NCBI GenBank assembly: GCA_018713325.1
Contig: DVFJ01000009.1
Location: 62,001 to 126,000, forward strand
Direction: 5' to 3'
Length of the DNA: 64,000 nt
DNA from: Candidatus Onthenecus intestinigallinarum
Lineage (GTDB): Bacteria; Bacillota; Clostridia; Christensenellales; Aristaeellaceae
The notes under the pieces are model-generated. The model ran no database searches, was not told the DNA's origin, and was given only the letters and a program-made list of their open reading frames with translations. Positions 38,477-47,328 of the stretch are shown piece by piece; position 1 is the first letter of the stretch; the number at the start of each line of letters is the position of its first letter. A program made the position numbers and the translations under genes.

Positions 38477-38496
38477 GCGTCCGGCGGGCCGGACGC
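38477..38496 (-). other. hairpin upstream of the alpha-mannosidase gene
   Basis: A 9-bp perfect inverted repeat GCGTCCGGC-GG-GCCGGACGC, 23 bases before the mannosidase start and just ahead of its Shine-Dalgarno sequence. There is no T tail, so it may be a processing or mRNA-stabilising stem between two co-transcribed genes. Confidence 0.5.
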
Positions 38497-38600
38497 ATTC
38501 AATGCACTGGCAGAACTGGAAGAATAAGGGATTTGCCCGTTGCGCACAAACGGGGCCGGGTGAAGGCCCGACCCTGTTGAACGCGAGGGGGAGGATGCGA

Positions 38601-39503
38601 TTACTTCTTCTCCCAGGGGTTGGCGGTGAAGTCGCCGCCGCGGCACCATTTCAGATAGGCGAGCGCATGCTTCTGGGCGGTCATCTCCCAATCCTTCTTG
38701 TAGATCGGGTCGTGATAGCCCTCCACGCAGATGTCGCCGGTGTAGCCGCCCGCGTGCAGGATGTAGATGATGTCGCGCCAGTTGCTGTCGCCAAAGCCGG
38801 GGGTGCGCTCGGGCGCATACCAGTCGGTGTTGCACAGCACGCCGTAGTCGGCGACGGCGCGATGATCGACCGTGGCGTCCTTGCCGTGGACGTGATAGAC
38901 CTTCTTCACCCACTTGCGCAGCTGGGCGATGGGATCGATCAGCTGAATCATCTGATGCGCAGGCTCCCACTCCAGGCCGAGGGCGTCGCTGGGCACCTCG
39001 TCAAACATGCGCTCCCACGCACGGGGGTTGAAGCCGATGTTGCAGGTGGCGCGATCCCAGGTGCCGCCCATCGGGCAGTTCTCGATGGCCAGGCGCACGC
39101 CGCGGTCCTCGGCGCGCTTGGCCAAGTCGCGGAAGACCTCGCCGAAGCGCTGGAAGGACTCGTCGACGGACTTGCCCTCATAGGCGCCGGCGAACGTGGA
39201 GACAATCTTTGCGCCGTAGAGATGCGCCGCGTCGATCGCGCGCTCGAGCGCCTTCTTGTGCTCCTCATACTGGATGGCGTTGCAGTAGTAGCCCAGCGTG
39301 GTGATCTCCACGCCCTTCTCCTCGGCCATCGCCTTCATGCGCGGGCCCTGTTCCTCGATGTTGACGCCGTAGTACTCCATGTGGAAGTTGACGGACAGCG
39401 TTTCAAAGCCGATGTCAGCCATGTGCGGACCCCACTGCTCGGCAAATTGGCCGGGCAGGCAGGTGCCGATGCGGATCTGAGAGATGTCATAATGCGGAAG
39501 CAT
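38601..39503 (-). CDS. sugar phosphate isomerase/epimerase family TIM-barrel protein
   Basis: A 300-residue xylose isomerase-like TIM barrel (AP_endonuc_2 fold). Likely metal ligands: Glu in LAIENCPMGG (~141), His in VYHVHGKDA (~206), and Glu in ICVEGYHDP (~265). It resembles proteins annotated as sugar phosphate isomerases/epimerases or inosose dehydratase-like enzymes; the substrate cannot be read from sequence. GAAAGGATG lies before the ATG. The mannosidase gene follows 146 bases downstream on the same strand, so they are likely functionally linked. Confidence 0.83.
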   Translation of the reverse strand: MLPHYDISQIRIGTCLPGQFAEQWGPHMADIGFETLSVNFHMEYYGVNIEEQGPRMKAMAEEKGVEITTLGYYCNAIQYEEHKKALERAIDAAHLYGAKIVSTFAGAYEGKSVDESFQRFGEVFRDLAKRAEDRGVRLAIENCPMGGTWDRATCNIGFNPRAWERMFDEVPSDALGLEWEPAHQMIQLIDPIAQLRKWVKKVYHVHGKDATVDHRAVADYGVLCNTDWYAPERTPGFGDSNWRDIIYILHAGGYTGDICVEGYHDPIYKKDWEMTAQKHALAYLKWCRGGDFTANPWEKK

Positions 39504-39630
39504 GATCCAATCATCCTTTCTTTACATTGGTGACGGGCGCCGCGCTCCGGCTCGACGCGCCGGGGCACAGCCGGTATCAGAGGAGTTCGCCCACGGTATG
39601 CGTTTTTCCTCCGGGGCGCGGAAAAATCCA

Positions 39631-39675
39631 TCAAAAATGGGAACGGGCGCGCCTGCGCGGCGGCCTGTTCCCATT
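39631..39675 (-). terminator. terminator of the Opp-type transporter operon
   Basis: Stem AATGGGAACGGGC pairing with its complement (one G-U) around a GC-rich loop; on the minus strand the stem ends in ATTTTTGATGG with more T runs behind. It separates the transporter operon from the isomerase and mannosidase genes. Confidence 0.75.
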
Positions 39676-39707
39676 CGCAGGCCGGCGAGGCCCTTTGAGC
39701 GAAGGCT

Positions 39708-40694
39708 TTATTGCGCCGACTTCCCCTTAACCAGCGGGTGGAAGCACAGCACCTTGCGGCGCGCATTGAGCGCCACCATGTTCGGCCGCTTCTTGCGGCA
39801 TTCGTCCGTCGCATAGGGACAACGGGGCGCGAATTTGCAGTAGGTGATCGCGTATTCCTTGTCCTCCATGTCGGGCATGACGACCTCGTGGTCCCACTTG
39901 TCGCCCACGCGCGGCACGGCGCTCATCAGCAGCTCCGTGTACGGGTGCGCAGGTTCGTCCATGATTTCGCGCGCGGGGCCGTACTCGATCAGGCCGCCGC
40001 GGTAGAGCGTGGCGATGTAGTCCGACACGTAGTAGGCGGTCGACAGGTCGTGCGTGATGTAGATGAACGAGACGTTATACTTGTCCTTGAGCTCCTTGAA
40101 CAGGTTGACGATGTTCATCTTCATCGACGCGTCGATGGCCGCGACGGGCTCGTCGGCGATGATGAGCTTGGGGCGGGTGATGAGCGCGCGCGCGATGGAC
40201 ACGCGCTGCAGCTCGCCGCCGGAGAACTGCGTCGGGTACTTGCCCTTGACGACGGCCAGGGACATGCCGACGCTGCGCAGCACCTCGTCGACCAGCTTTT
40301 CCGCCTCTTCGCGGTTCTTGGAGATGCCCAGGCGCAGGGCGGTGTTGAACAGGTACGTATCGACCGTCTTGCGCGCGGAGAAGGTCTCAAAGGGATTCTG
40401 GAAGATGGGCTGCACGTCGAGCTTGAACTGCTTGGGATCATAGCCCTTCTTGTCGGCATAGTCGTGTCCCAGCAGCGCGATAGAGCCCATGTCGGGCTGA
40501 TGCAGGCGCAGAATCATCTTACAGAGCGTGGACTTGCCGCAGCCGGACTCGCCGACGATGGAGAGGATGACCGGCTTGCCCGCGTCGATGTCCAGCGACA
40601 CGTCGTCGACAGCGACGAGCTTTTTGCCCATCAGCATGCCGCCGATGCGGAAGATCTTGCTGACGCCCTTGATTTCGAGCAGCTTTTCGGCCAT
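39708..40694 (-). CDS. Opp-type ABC transporter ATP-binding protein (OppF-like)
   Basis: 328 residues. Walker A GESGCGKST (~48-56), Q-loop FQNPFETFS, signature QFSGGELQRVSIARAL (~158), Walker B LIIADEPVAAID. The C-terminal oligopeptide/dipeptide-type extension holds a cysteine-rich stretch (CKFAPRCPYATDECRKKRP) that in relatives binds an iron-sulfur cluster. It starts one base after the stop of the sister ATPase gene, with GGAGGTGA upstream. Last gene of the operon. Confidence 0.93.
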   Translation of the reverse strand: MAEKLLEIKGVSKIFRIGGMLMGKKLVAVDDVSLDIDAGKPVILSIVGESGCGKSTLCKMILRLHQPDMGSIALLGHDYADKKGYDPKQFKLDVQPIFQNPFETFSARKTVDTYLFNTALRLGISKNREEAEKLVDEVLRSVGMSLAVVKGKYPTQFSGGELQRVSIARALITRPKLIIADEPVAAIDASMKMNIVNLFKELKDKYNVSFIYITHDLSTAYYVSDYIATLYRGGLIEYGPAREIMDEPAHPYTELLMSAVPRVGDKWDHEVVMPDMEDKEYAITYCKFAPRCPYATDECRKKRPNMVALNARRKVLCFHPLVKGKSAQ

Positions 40695-40695
40695 G

Positions 40696-41667
40696 TTACT
40701 TCACCTCCGGTTCGAGCAGATGGCAGGCCGCAAAGCGGCCGGGCTTGACTTCGCGGAATTCGGGCACGACCGAGCGGCACTTGTCCGTCGCCTTGGGGCA
40801 GCGCGGCGCAAAGCGGCATCCCGGCGGGGGATTGGTCAGTGCCGGCGGACGGCCCGGAATGCCGACCTTCTGGCTCTTGTCGCCCACGCGCGGCAGCGCG
40901 CCGATGAGCATCTGCGTGTAGGGATGGATGGGGTCGTTGAAGATGTCCTCGGTCTTGCCCAGCTCGACGAAGCTGCCCGAGTACATGATGCCCATGCGGT
41001 TGGTGATCTGGTAGTGCACGCCCATGTCGTGGCTGACGAGCACCAGGGTGTTCTTGAATTGGCGCTGCAGGCGCATGAGCATCATCAGGATGCCGCGCTG
41101 TACGACGACGTCCAGGGCGGTCGTCGGCTCGTCGGCGAGCACGACGTTGGGGGACATGAACGTTGCAAGCGCGATGATGGCGCGCTGGCGCATGCCGCCG
41201 GACAGCTGGAAGGGGAAGGCCTCCAGGATGTCGGGCGAGAGGCCCAGCTCCTCCAGGTACTTCGCCACGCGCTGCAGCGTCTGCTGCTCGGTCTCGTTGT
41301 GCCGGTCCTCCTTGGGGATCGAGTCGAGGAACTGGCTCTTGAGGCGCACGATCGGGTTCAGAACGCTCTGCGCAGCCTGGGGCACGTAGGAGATGTGGTT
41401 CCACCAGCTCTTGCGGATCGAGCCCGACTCATAAGAGAAGGGCTTGCCGTTTTTCTCGCCGCTGAGGACGACCTTGCCCGAGTCGATCTCCAGCGGGAAC
41501 TCGATGATGTCATACAGCGTCTTGAGCAGTGTGGACTTGCCGCATCCGGATTCGCCGGCGATGCCGAAGATCTCGTTGTCGTAAATCTCGAAGTTGACGT
41601 CCTTTACGACGTGAACGTTGCCGTCGATGGTCTTATAGGAGGCGGAAAGATGATCAATTTTCAGCAT
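40696..41667 (-). CDS. Opp-type ABC transporter ATP-binding protein (OppD-like)
   Basis: 323 residues. Walker A GESGCGKST (~37-45), signature QLSGGMRQRAIIALA (~162), Walker B VVLADEPTTALD, and the C-terminal cysteine motif GCRFAPRCPKATDKCRS. Pairs with the next gene as a heterodimeric ATPase. It starts two bases after the permease gene stop. Family-level assignment is firm; the cargo is inferred from context. Confidence 0.93.
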   Translation of the reverse strand: MLKIDHLSASYKTIDGNVHVVKDVNFEIYDNEIFGIAGESGCGKSTLLKTLYDIIEFPLEIDSGKVVLSGEKNGKPFSYESGSIRKSWWNHISYVPQAAQSVLNPIVRLKSQFLDSIPKEDRHNETEQQTLQRVAKYLEELGLSPDILEAFPFQLSGGMRQRAIIALATFMSPNVVLADEPTTALDVVVQRGILMMLMRLQRQFKNTLVLVSHDMGVHYQITNRMGIMYSGSFVELGKTEDIFNDPIHPYTQMLIGALPRVGDKSQKVGIPGRPPALTNPPPGCRFAPRCPKATDKCRSVVPEFREVKPGRFAACHLLEPEVK

Positions 41668-41669
41668 CT

Positions 41670-42506
41670 TTATCTACCTCTCTTCATGGACATGTAGTCG
41701 TTGTAGCCGGTGATCAGCAGGAACAGGCCGATGAACAGCAGCATGGTCGCCAGGATCGGCGAGCCGATCCAGAACCAGCGCTGCGCCATGATCGCGTTGC
41801 GTGCGCGCGCCCATTGGATCATGTTGCCCAGGGAGATCAGGTTCGCGGGCGACAGACCCAGAACCGCCAGGCTGGACTCGGAGGCGATGGCGGACAGCGT
41901 CGCGTTCATGAAGTTGGACAGCGACCAGCTCAGCGCGTAGGGCAGGATCTCGGTCACGACGATCTGGATCGTGCCCTCGCCCGAGAACCGCGCGGTGTGG
42001 ATGAAGTCGCGCTCCTTGAGCGTCAGCGCCATGGAGCGGATCTGACGGCTGGGCCAGGCCCATGCGAACATGGCCAGCACCAGCGCCATCAGGATGACGG
42101 TGGAGGTGCCCTTCATCAGCGCGGTCATCAGGATCAGAATCGGCAGCGAGGGGATGACGACGAACGTGTCGGTGACGACCATCAGCGTGCGGTCGACCGC
42201 GCCGCCCGAGAAGCCGGACACCAGGCCGACGAACACGCCGACCACCGTGCCCAGGAAGGCGACGATCAGACCGATGGACAGCGAGTTGTGGATGGCCTCA
42301 ATCAGCAGCCAGAGCACGTCCTGGCCGACGGCGGTCGTGCCCAGCCAGTGCTCCCAACTGGGCGGCAGGTTCTTGTCGTAGGTGTTGAACGTAAAGGGAT
42401 TGATATGCGGAATGTAGTAGATGACAAAGCCGACAAAGAAGAAGAACGCGGTCATGATGATGCCGGTCTTCAGGCGGCCGTTGGCATTTTTCCAGAACTT
42501 TTTCAT
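41670..42506 (-). CDS. Opp-type ABC transporter permease (OppC-like)
   Basis: 278 residues with about six membrane helices and the BPD_transp_1 domain. The EAA-like loop (TLKERDFIHTARFSGEGTIQIVVTEILP) lies near 160-185. The N-terminus fits the OppC prefix (one helix, then HINPFTFNTYDKNLPPSWEHWLGTTAVGQDV, the substrate-channel gate region). Partner of the OppB-like gene, 20 bases upstream. Confidence 0.92.
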   Translation of the reverse strand: MKKFWKNANGRLKTGIIMTAFFFFVGFVIYYIPHINPFTFNTYDKNLPPSWEHWLGTTAVGQDVLWLLIEAIHNSLSIGLIVAFLGTVVGVFVGLVSGFSGGAVDRTLMVVTDTFVVIPSLPILILMTALMKGTSTVILMALVLAMFAWAWPSRQIRSMALTLKERDFIHTARFSGEGTIQIVVTEILPYALSWSLSNFMNATLSAIASESSLAVLGLSPANLISLGNMIQWARARNAIMAQRWFWIGSPILATMLLFIGLFLLITGYNDYMSMKRGR

Positions 42507-42526
42507 GATGCACCGTTCCTCCTTTC

Positions 42527-43525
42527 TCAGCTATAGCGAATGCGCGGGTCGATGAAGGGATAGATCAGGTCGGCGATCAGCGTGGCCGTGGAGATGGCCA
42601 GAATCGAGATCGTGATACAGCCCAGGATCATGTTGTAGTCCGACTGCAGGATCGCGTTCTGGATCAGCTCGCCGACGCCCGGATAGCCGAAGATGATCTC
42701 CGTCATGATCGAGCCGTTGAACACGCCGCCCAGGCTCATGGCCAGCGCCGTGATCTGCGTGAGGATCGAGTTGCGGAAGACGTAGCTGCGGGCGATCTTG
42801 CCCTCCGACAGGCCGCGGTAGCGCGCGTAGAGCACGAAGTCCTCCTCAGCCGTGGTGCTCGACAGCGACTTCATGGAGATGATCCACCAGCCGGTGCCCA
42901 CCAGCAGCAGAGAGATGGCCGGCAGCGTCGAGGCGCGGATCAGCGAGGAGATGTAGCGCCCGAAGTCCGCGTTCACGGCGATGTTGGCCTGGATCGGGAA
43001 CCATCGGAGCACAAAGGCGAATATGATCTGCAACACCAGCGCAATGATGAAGTACGGGATGGGGTAGATGCAGATCGCGATGCCCTCCAGGATCTTGGAA
43101 GAGCGTTTGTTCTTTCTGAAGCCTGCCAACAGGCCGATGATGTTGCCGATCGTCCACGCGAGCACCGTGGACGTCAGTGAAAGTCCGACCGTATAGGGCA
43201 GATAACGCGCGATGATCTCACCCGCTGGCGTCGGATAGCTCATCAGCGAGGGACCGAAGTCAAAGTGAAACAGGCCGTTCCACAGGAAGGACGTATACTG
43301 CTCCAGCAGCGAACCCTCCAGGCCGAACTGCACGCGCAGCTGCTTGCGCAGCGCCTCTTTCTGCGCGGGGTCCATCTGGCCGGAACGGGACTGCATCTGG
43401 CCGATCATGTTTTCAACCGGATCGGATGGGAACATGCGCGGAATGAAGAAGATGAACGTGACGCCGATCCAGATCGTCAGCGCCCACGTCATCAAGCGAA
43501 GGCCCAAATACTTCCAAAATTTCAC
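42527..43525 (-). CDS. Opp-type ABC transporter permease (OppB-like)
   Basis: 332 residues, about six helices: the N-terminal helix, a periplasmic-side loop with MFPSDPVENMIGQM, and the BPD_transp_1 domain with EAA loop RYRGLSEGKIARSYVFRNSIL (~235-255). Two GTG codons are possible; I choose 43525 because AAGGGG lies 8 bases upstream, while the GTG at 43534 sits within that site. It is separated from the binding-protein gene by a hairpin that may reduce its expression. Confidence 0.9.
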   Translation of the reverse strand: MKFWKYLGLRLMTWALTIWIGVTFIFFIPRMFPSDPVENMIGQMQSRSGQMDPAQKEALRKQLRVQFGLEGSLLEQYTSFLWNGLFHFDFGPSLMSYPTPAGEIIARYLPYTVGLSLTSTVLAWTIGNIIGLLAGFRKNKRSSKILEGIAICIYPIPYFIIALVLQIIFAFVLRWFPIQANIAVNADFGRYISSLIRASTLPAISLLLVGTGWWIISMKSLSSTTAEEDFVLYARYRGLSEGKIARSYVFRNSILTQITALAMSLGGVFNGSIMTEIIFGYPGVGELIQNAILQSDYNMILGCITISILAISTATLIADLIYPFIDPRIRYS

Positions 43526-43657
43526 GGGTGACACCCCTTCAATATCATGAAATCAAGCGGTTCTCGCGACGGCTGCCGTGCGGGCAGCGCATGGACTCCG
43601 AAGGGAAGGAAGTGTTGCGCCCCCGAACGGGTGCGGGGGAAGGGAAATAGTAAAGAA

Positions 43658-43687
43658 GCACGCGCCGCCGCGTCGGGCGGCGCGTGC
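43658..43687 (-). terminator. intercistronic hairpin after the binding-protein gene
   Basis: A 12-bp perfect GC stem GCACGCGCCGCC with six-base loop, followed on the minus strand by TTCTTTACTATTT. It sits 35 bases after the solute-binding protein stop and 130 bases before the permease. Such partial terminators let the binding protein be made in excess over the membrane parts. Confidence 0.7.
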
Positions 43688-43722
43688 CGTCAGGAGTCAA
43701 TCAGACGATGGACTTCAAGCCA

Positions 43723-45603
43723 TCATTCCGCCACGGGGGTGATGTGCGGCAGCATGTACTTGAAGCAGCTCCACCACCACCACGGACCGTTGTAGGGATT
43801 CTCCGCGCAGGGGTAGCCCTCCCAGTAGGTGCTGTTGGTGGGCACGAACTTGACGCCGGAGTGGAAGCCGATGAACGGCATATCCTTGACCGCTTCCTTC
43901 AGGAAGACCATGGCCAGCTCGTAGCTGCGCTCGTCGTCCGGAGACAGGGTGGCCATCTCCTGGATCGCGTCGGTGGCAACCTGGTTGTTCCAGCGGGTGC
44001 CCTGGCCGGAGCCACGCTCGCCCAGCGGGACGATCAGGTCGGCATCCCAACCGTTGATCTGAGAGTAGATGTCCTTGGTGATGCCGCCCGTCGGCCAGTA
44101 GCCGGCGATGTCGTAGTTACCGGTTTCACCGTCGGCGCTCCAGGTGGCGGAGCTCTTGCTGGACAGCGTGCAGTTCAGGCCGAAGGCGACCAGCTGGTTG
44201 TAGGCGGCCTCGGTGCCGCGGCCGGCCTGCGCCTCGGAGTCGGCGATGTAGGACATCTCGATGACGAAGGGCTCGCCGTTGAAGTACCAGCCGTCATCGC
44301 GCTTCTCCAGGCCGGCCTTGATCAGCAGCTTCTCGGCGGCTTCCGGATCATACTTCCAGCAGCCGATGCCGAACATGTCGATCAGTTCCTCTTCAGTGCC
44401 CTCGACGCCCAGGCGCTCGGCCATGCGGGCGGCGTAGCCGCTGTCGAAGGGCTTGATCGTCGTGCCGTCGCCCAGGTCGAGCTCGAACTCCTCGAGCCAC
44501 GGCTGCAGCGGGATGTAGTACAGCTCCTGCATGGCGCTGGTGGCCGTCAGGATCGGCAGGCAGCTCGCGCGGCCGACGCCGTCGAAGATGTTCATGGAGA
44601 TTTCATCGAAGTTCAGGGCCAGCGTGATGCCCCAGCGGAAGTCCGCGCTGTCATACGGCGCGCCCTGGCCGATGGAGAAGGACAGGCCCTTGGAGCACGG
44701 GTCGTCGGAGGTCGCGTACGGGAACTCGTCGTACCAGCAGGCGATCTTGTCGTTCGCGCTGGTCATGACCTCGAGGATCTCGGGCGTGACTTCACAGAGG
44801 ATGTCCACTTCGTTGTTGATGAACATCATCTGGCGGGAGGTGTCGTCGCCCAGGGCGCGGAAGAGCACGTACTTCGCCACGGGCTCCTCGCCGGCCACGA
44901 CGCCCAGGGTGCTGCTCTGCCAGTCCTCGCGCTTCTCAAAGAGGATCCAGCTGCCCAGCGGGTCATAGGAGTGAACCGTGTAAGGACCGGCCACGACGGG
45001 GTTCTCATCCTTAAACTGGGTCACATCCTCCACCTGGGAGTAGATGTGCTCGGGCACGATGCGGTAGTCGCAGCCCCAGATCGTGACGCCAAAGCGCAGC
45101 GCCAGACGGGGGAAGGAATCCTTCGTCACGAACTTGACGGTGTAGTCGTCCACCTTCTCCACGGACTCGAACACCGTGTTGCAGTAGGTGCTCGCGCCGA
45201 TGGCCGGGTTGTTCATGATCATGTTGAAGGTGAAGACCACGTCATCCGCGTTCAGATCTTCGCCGTCGGACCACTTGATGCCCTGGCGGATCTTCACGGT
45301 GTGCTCGGTGAAGTCCTCGTTGGAGACGGGCATGCCGTCGGCCACTTCGCCGAACTGCTCGCCCTTGACGGTGTCCATCTCCCACAGGTGGCTCATCAGC
45401 ATCTGGTGGATGCCGGAGCCCATCTGGGTGCCCATCATGTAGGGGTTGAACTGGCCGGGCGTGTCCGTGGGAGACTGCATCTCGACGATGAGCGTCTCAC
45501 GGCGCGGCGTGCCGGTTTCAGGGACGAGTTCTTCGGCCTGAGCGATGGAGCCCAGAGAGAGCACCATCATCAGCGCGAGGGCCAGGGACAGGATCTTGCG
45601 CAT
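43723..45603 (-). CDS. extracellular solute-binding protein, family 5
   Basis: A 626-residue family 5 (SBP_bac_5) binding protein. Residues 1-23 form a signal peptide ending A-Q-A before Glu-Glu. There is no lipobox cysteine, which is unusual for a Gram-positive binding protein that must stay near the cell. Family features: IKWSDGEDLNADDVVFTFNMIMN near 110-130, and VAGPYTVHSYD. The C-terminus holds a WWWW cluster (PYNGPWWWWSCFKYM). Family 5 proteins bind peptides but also beta-manno- and other oligosaccharides in Thermotoga; with GH38 and an isomerase next door a glycan ligand is plausible. Confidence 0.92.
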   Translation of the reverse strand: MRKILSLALALMMVLSLGSIAQAEELVPETGTPRRETLIVEMQSPTDTPGQFNPYMMGTQMGSGIHQMLMSHLWEMDTVKGEQFGEVADGMPVSNEDFTEHTVKIRQGIKWSDGEDLNADDVVFTFNMIMNNPAIGASTYCNTVFESVEKVDDYTVKFVTKDSFPRLALRFGVTIWGCDYRIVPEHIYSQVEDVTQFKDENPVVAGPYTVHSYDPLGSWILFEKREDWQSSTLGVVAGEEPVAKYVLFRALGDDTSRQMMFINNEVDILCEVTPEILEVMTSANDKIACWYDEFPYATSDDPCSKGLSFSIGQGAPYDSADFRWGITLALNFDEISMNIFDGVGRASCLPILTATSAMQELYYIPLQPWLEEFELDLGDGTTIKPFDSGYAARMAERLGVEGTEEELIDMFGIGCWKYDPEAAEKLLIKAGLEKRDDGWYFNGEPFVIEMSYIADSEAQAGRGTEAAYNQLVAFGLNCTLSSKSSATWSADGETGNYDIAGYWPTGGITKDIYSQINGWDADLIVPLGERGSGQGTRWNNQVATDAIQEMATLSPDDERSYELAMVFLKEAVKDMPFIGFHSGVKFVPTNSTYWEGYPCAENPYNGPWWWWSCFKYMLPHITPVAE

Positions 45604-45824
45604 AGGGTTACCTCCTTCTTTTTCGCTGGATTACGCTCCGTTGAGCACGGGGTCGGCACAGAGTCCGTGCGTTTCGCCCGGGCGTTCCGTCCTTGAGGGA
45701 GGCGCTGTCGCTTCCTGGGGAGCGTCCGTTGCATGGCGGCGGGCCGCGGAGCCTGTGCGGCGAGTGGAGCTCCAAACCCTCCTTTTCTCGGCGCCCATCA
45801 GGCGCACGTATTTTGGATATATTG
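45604..45824 (-). other. long untranslated leader of the solute-binding protein gene
   Basis: About 215 bases lie between the predicted transcription start (near 45818) and the ATG at 45603. It is GC-rich, with several short self-complementary stretches (for example GCGCC-TGATG-GGCGC near its 5' end) and a good GAAGGAGG site. I recognise no known riboswitch and see no credible small ORF. Together with 45825-46089 this makes the only gene-free stretch over 300 bases; the rest holds the two divergent promoters. Confidence 0.5.
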
Positions 45825-45853
45825 ATCTTAGCACAATAGGTCAAAAAAATCAA
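45825..45853 (-). promoter_or_regulatory. promoter of the solute-binding protein / transporter operon
   Basis: Minus strand: TTGATT (45848-45853), 17 bases, TAAGAT (45825-45830). The region around it is AT-rich compared with the surroundings. Confidence 0.7.
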
Positions 45854-46014
45854 GATTATCTATGCACTTTATTTCAGATAACCAACCGAAAAGCTGTGGT
45901 GATTGGACAAAAATCTATAAAAGTACATCCAACTGGGAGGAATTCACCCTTGATTTCCCTGGAAAATCACCGGTTTGGTTTGAGTTTTGCACAACAAAAG
46001 ATGCGTTCCCCCTC

Positions 46015-46064
46015 TTGACAGAGAGCGTCTGATAATATATACTGTGCATATACGATATATACAG
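46015..46064 (+). promoter_or_regulatory. gntR promoter with dyad operator
   Basis: TTGACA (46015-46020), 17 bases, TATACT (46038-46043). A 23-bp dyad CTGT-N2-ATAT-N3-ATAT-N2-ACAG (46042-46064) overlaps the -10 end and the start of transcription. It is the natural candidate operator for the YtrA-type regulator encoded next. Confidence 0.8.
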
Positions 46065-46089
46065 AAGACCCGAAAGGAGGGATGCGCAC

Positions 46090-46464
46090 GTGGACATCAT
46101 CCTTTCCCACGCGAGCGACAAGCCGATCTATGAGCAGATCACATCCCAGGTGAAGCGGCTGATCGCCACGGGCGCGCTCGCGCCGGGCGAGCTGCTGCCC
46201 AGCATGCGCACGCTCGCGCGGGATCTGCGCATCAGCGTGATCACGACCAAGCGCGCCTACCAGGAGCTGGAGCGCGACGGCTTCATCGAGACCGTCGCGG
46301 GCAAGGGCTGCTTCGTCTCCGGGCGGAACGCGGCGCTCATCCGCGAGGAGCACCTGCGCTTGGTGGAGGAGCACCTCTCTCGCGCGGTCGAAGCAGCGCG
46401 CCAGGGCGGCGTCGAAGCCGCGGAGGTGCGCGAACTGCTGAACATCTTGTTGGAGGAGGAATGA
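46090..46464 (+). CDS. GntR family regulator, YtrA type
   Basis: A 124-residue short GntR protein: winged helix at ~10-75 (KPIYEQITSQVKRLIATGALAPGELLPSMRTLARDLRISVITTKRAYQELERDGFIETVAGKGCFV) and a ~45-residue helical dimerisation tail, as in YtrA. Start GTG at 46090 with AAAGGAGGG 8 bases upstream. It is followed by an ABC ATPase and membrane protein, the standard YtrA-type arrangement in which the operon is induced by cell-wall stress in Bacillus; the inducer here is unknown. Confidence 0.92.
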   Translation: MDIILSHASDKPIYEQITSQVKRLIATGALAPGELLPSMRTLARDLRISVITTKRAYQELERDGFIETVAGKGCFVSGRNAALIREEHLRLVEEHLSRAVEAARQGGVEAAEVRELLNILLEEE

Positions 46465-46467
46465 TTC

Positions 46468-47328
46468 ATGACGGAAGCGGTGCGCGTCGAGGGGCTGTGC
46501 AAGCGCTACGACGCCTTTGAGCTGGAGAACGTCGGCTTTTCGGTGGAGGCGGGGACCATTGCGGGCCTCGTAGGTGAGAACGGCGCGGGCAAGACCACGA
46601 CGATCAAGGCGATGCTGGGGCTGATCCGCCCGGATGCGGGCAGCGTGACCCTGCTGGGCCGTCCGGCGCGCTGGGATGACTGGCGCGCGCGCGTGCACGT
46701 GGCCTACGTGCCCGACGACTGCTGCTTTCCCACCGTGCTGTGTGCCCAGGATGTCGCGCGCATGATGCGCGGGCTGTGCCCGGATTGGCGGGACGAACGC
46801 TTTGACGCGCTGCTGAAACGCTTCGGCTTGGAGGCGCGCAAGCCCGTCAAGGATTACTCCAAGGGCATGCGCATGAAGCTGTCCATCGCCTGCGCGCTCG
46901 CGCGGGAGCCGCGCCTGCTGATCCTGGACGAACCGACCGGCGGTCTGGATCCCGTGGCGCGCGACGACCTGCTGGACCTTTTGCAGCAGTTTGTGGAGGA
47001 TGAGCGAAACGCCGTGCTCTTTTCGACCCACATCACCGGCGACCTGGACAAGATCGCCGACAGCGTGACGTTTTTGCACGCGGGACGGTGTGCGCTGACG
47101 GCCACGCGCGGCGAGCTGCTGGATACGGCCGGCATGGCGCGGCTGAGCGCGGCGCAGCTGGCGCAGCTGCGGCCCGGGGAGGCGCTGCGCGTGCGGCGCG
47201 AACGGCACGGGTGCGAGGCGCTCGTGCGGGACCGCGCGGCCGTGCTGCGCGCACACCCGGACTGGGTCGTGGAGGGCGCGAGCGTGGAGGAGATCATGCT
47301 GATGATCGCAAAGGGGGAAGAGGCATGA
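46468..47328 (+). CDS. ABC transporter ATP-binding protein (YtrB/bacitracin-type)
   Basis: 286 residues. Walker A GENGAGKTTT (~35-44), signature DYSKGMRMKLSIACAL (~130), Walker B LLILDEPTGGLDP, H-loop FSTHITGDLDKIAD. A ~75-residue C-terminal accessory part follows, as in exporters of the BcrA/YtrB type. GGAGGAGGA precedes the ATG, which lies 3 bases after the gntR stop. Its own stop overlaps the membrane gene by ATGA. Confidence 0.92.
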   Translation: MTEAVRVEGLCKRYDAFELENVGFSVEAGTIAGLVGENGAGKTTTIKAMLGLIRPDAGSVTLLGRPARWDDWRARVHVAYVPDDCCFPTVLCAQDVARMMRGLCPDWRDERFDALLKRFGLEARKPVKDYSKGMRMKLSIACALAREPRLLILDEPTGGLDPVARDDLLDLLQQFVEDERNAVLFSTHITGDLDKIADSVTFLHAGRCALTATRGELLDTAGMARLSAAQLAQLRPGEALRVRRERHGCEALVRDRAAVLRAHPDWVVEGASVEEIMLMIAKGEEA

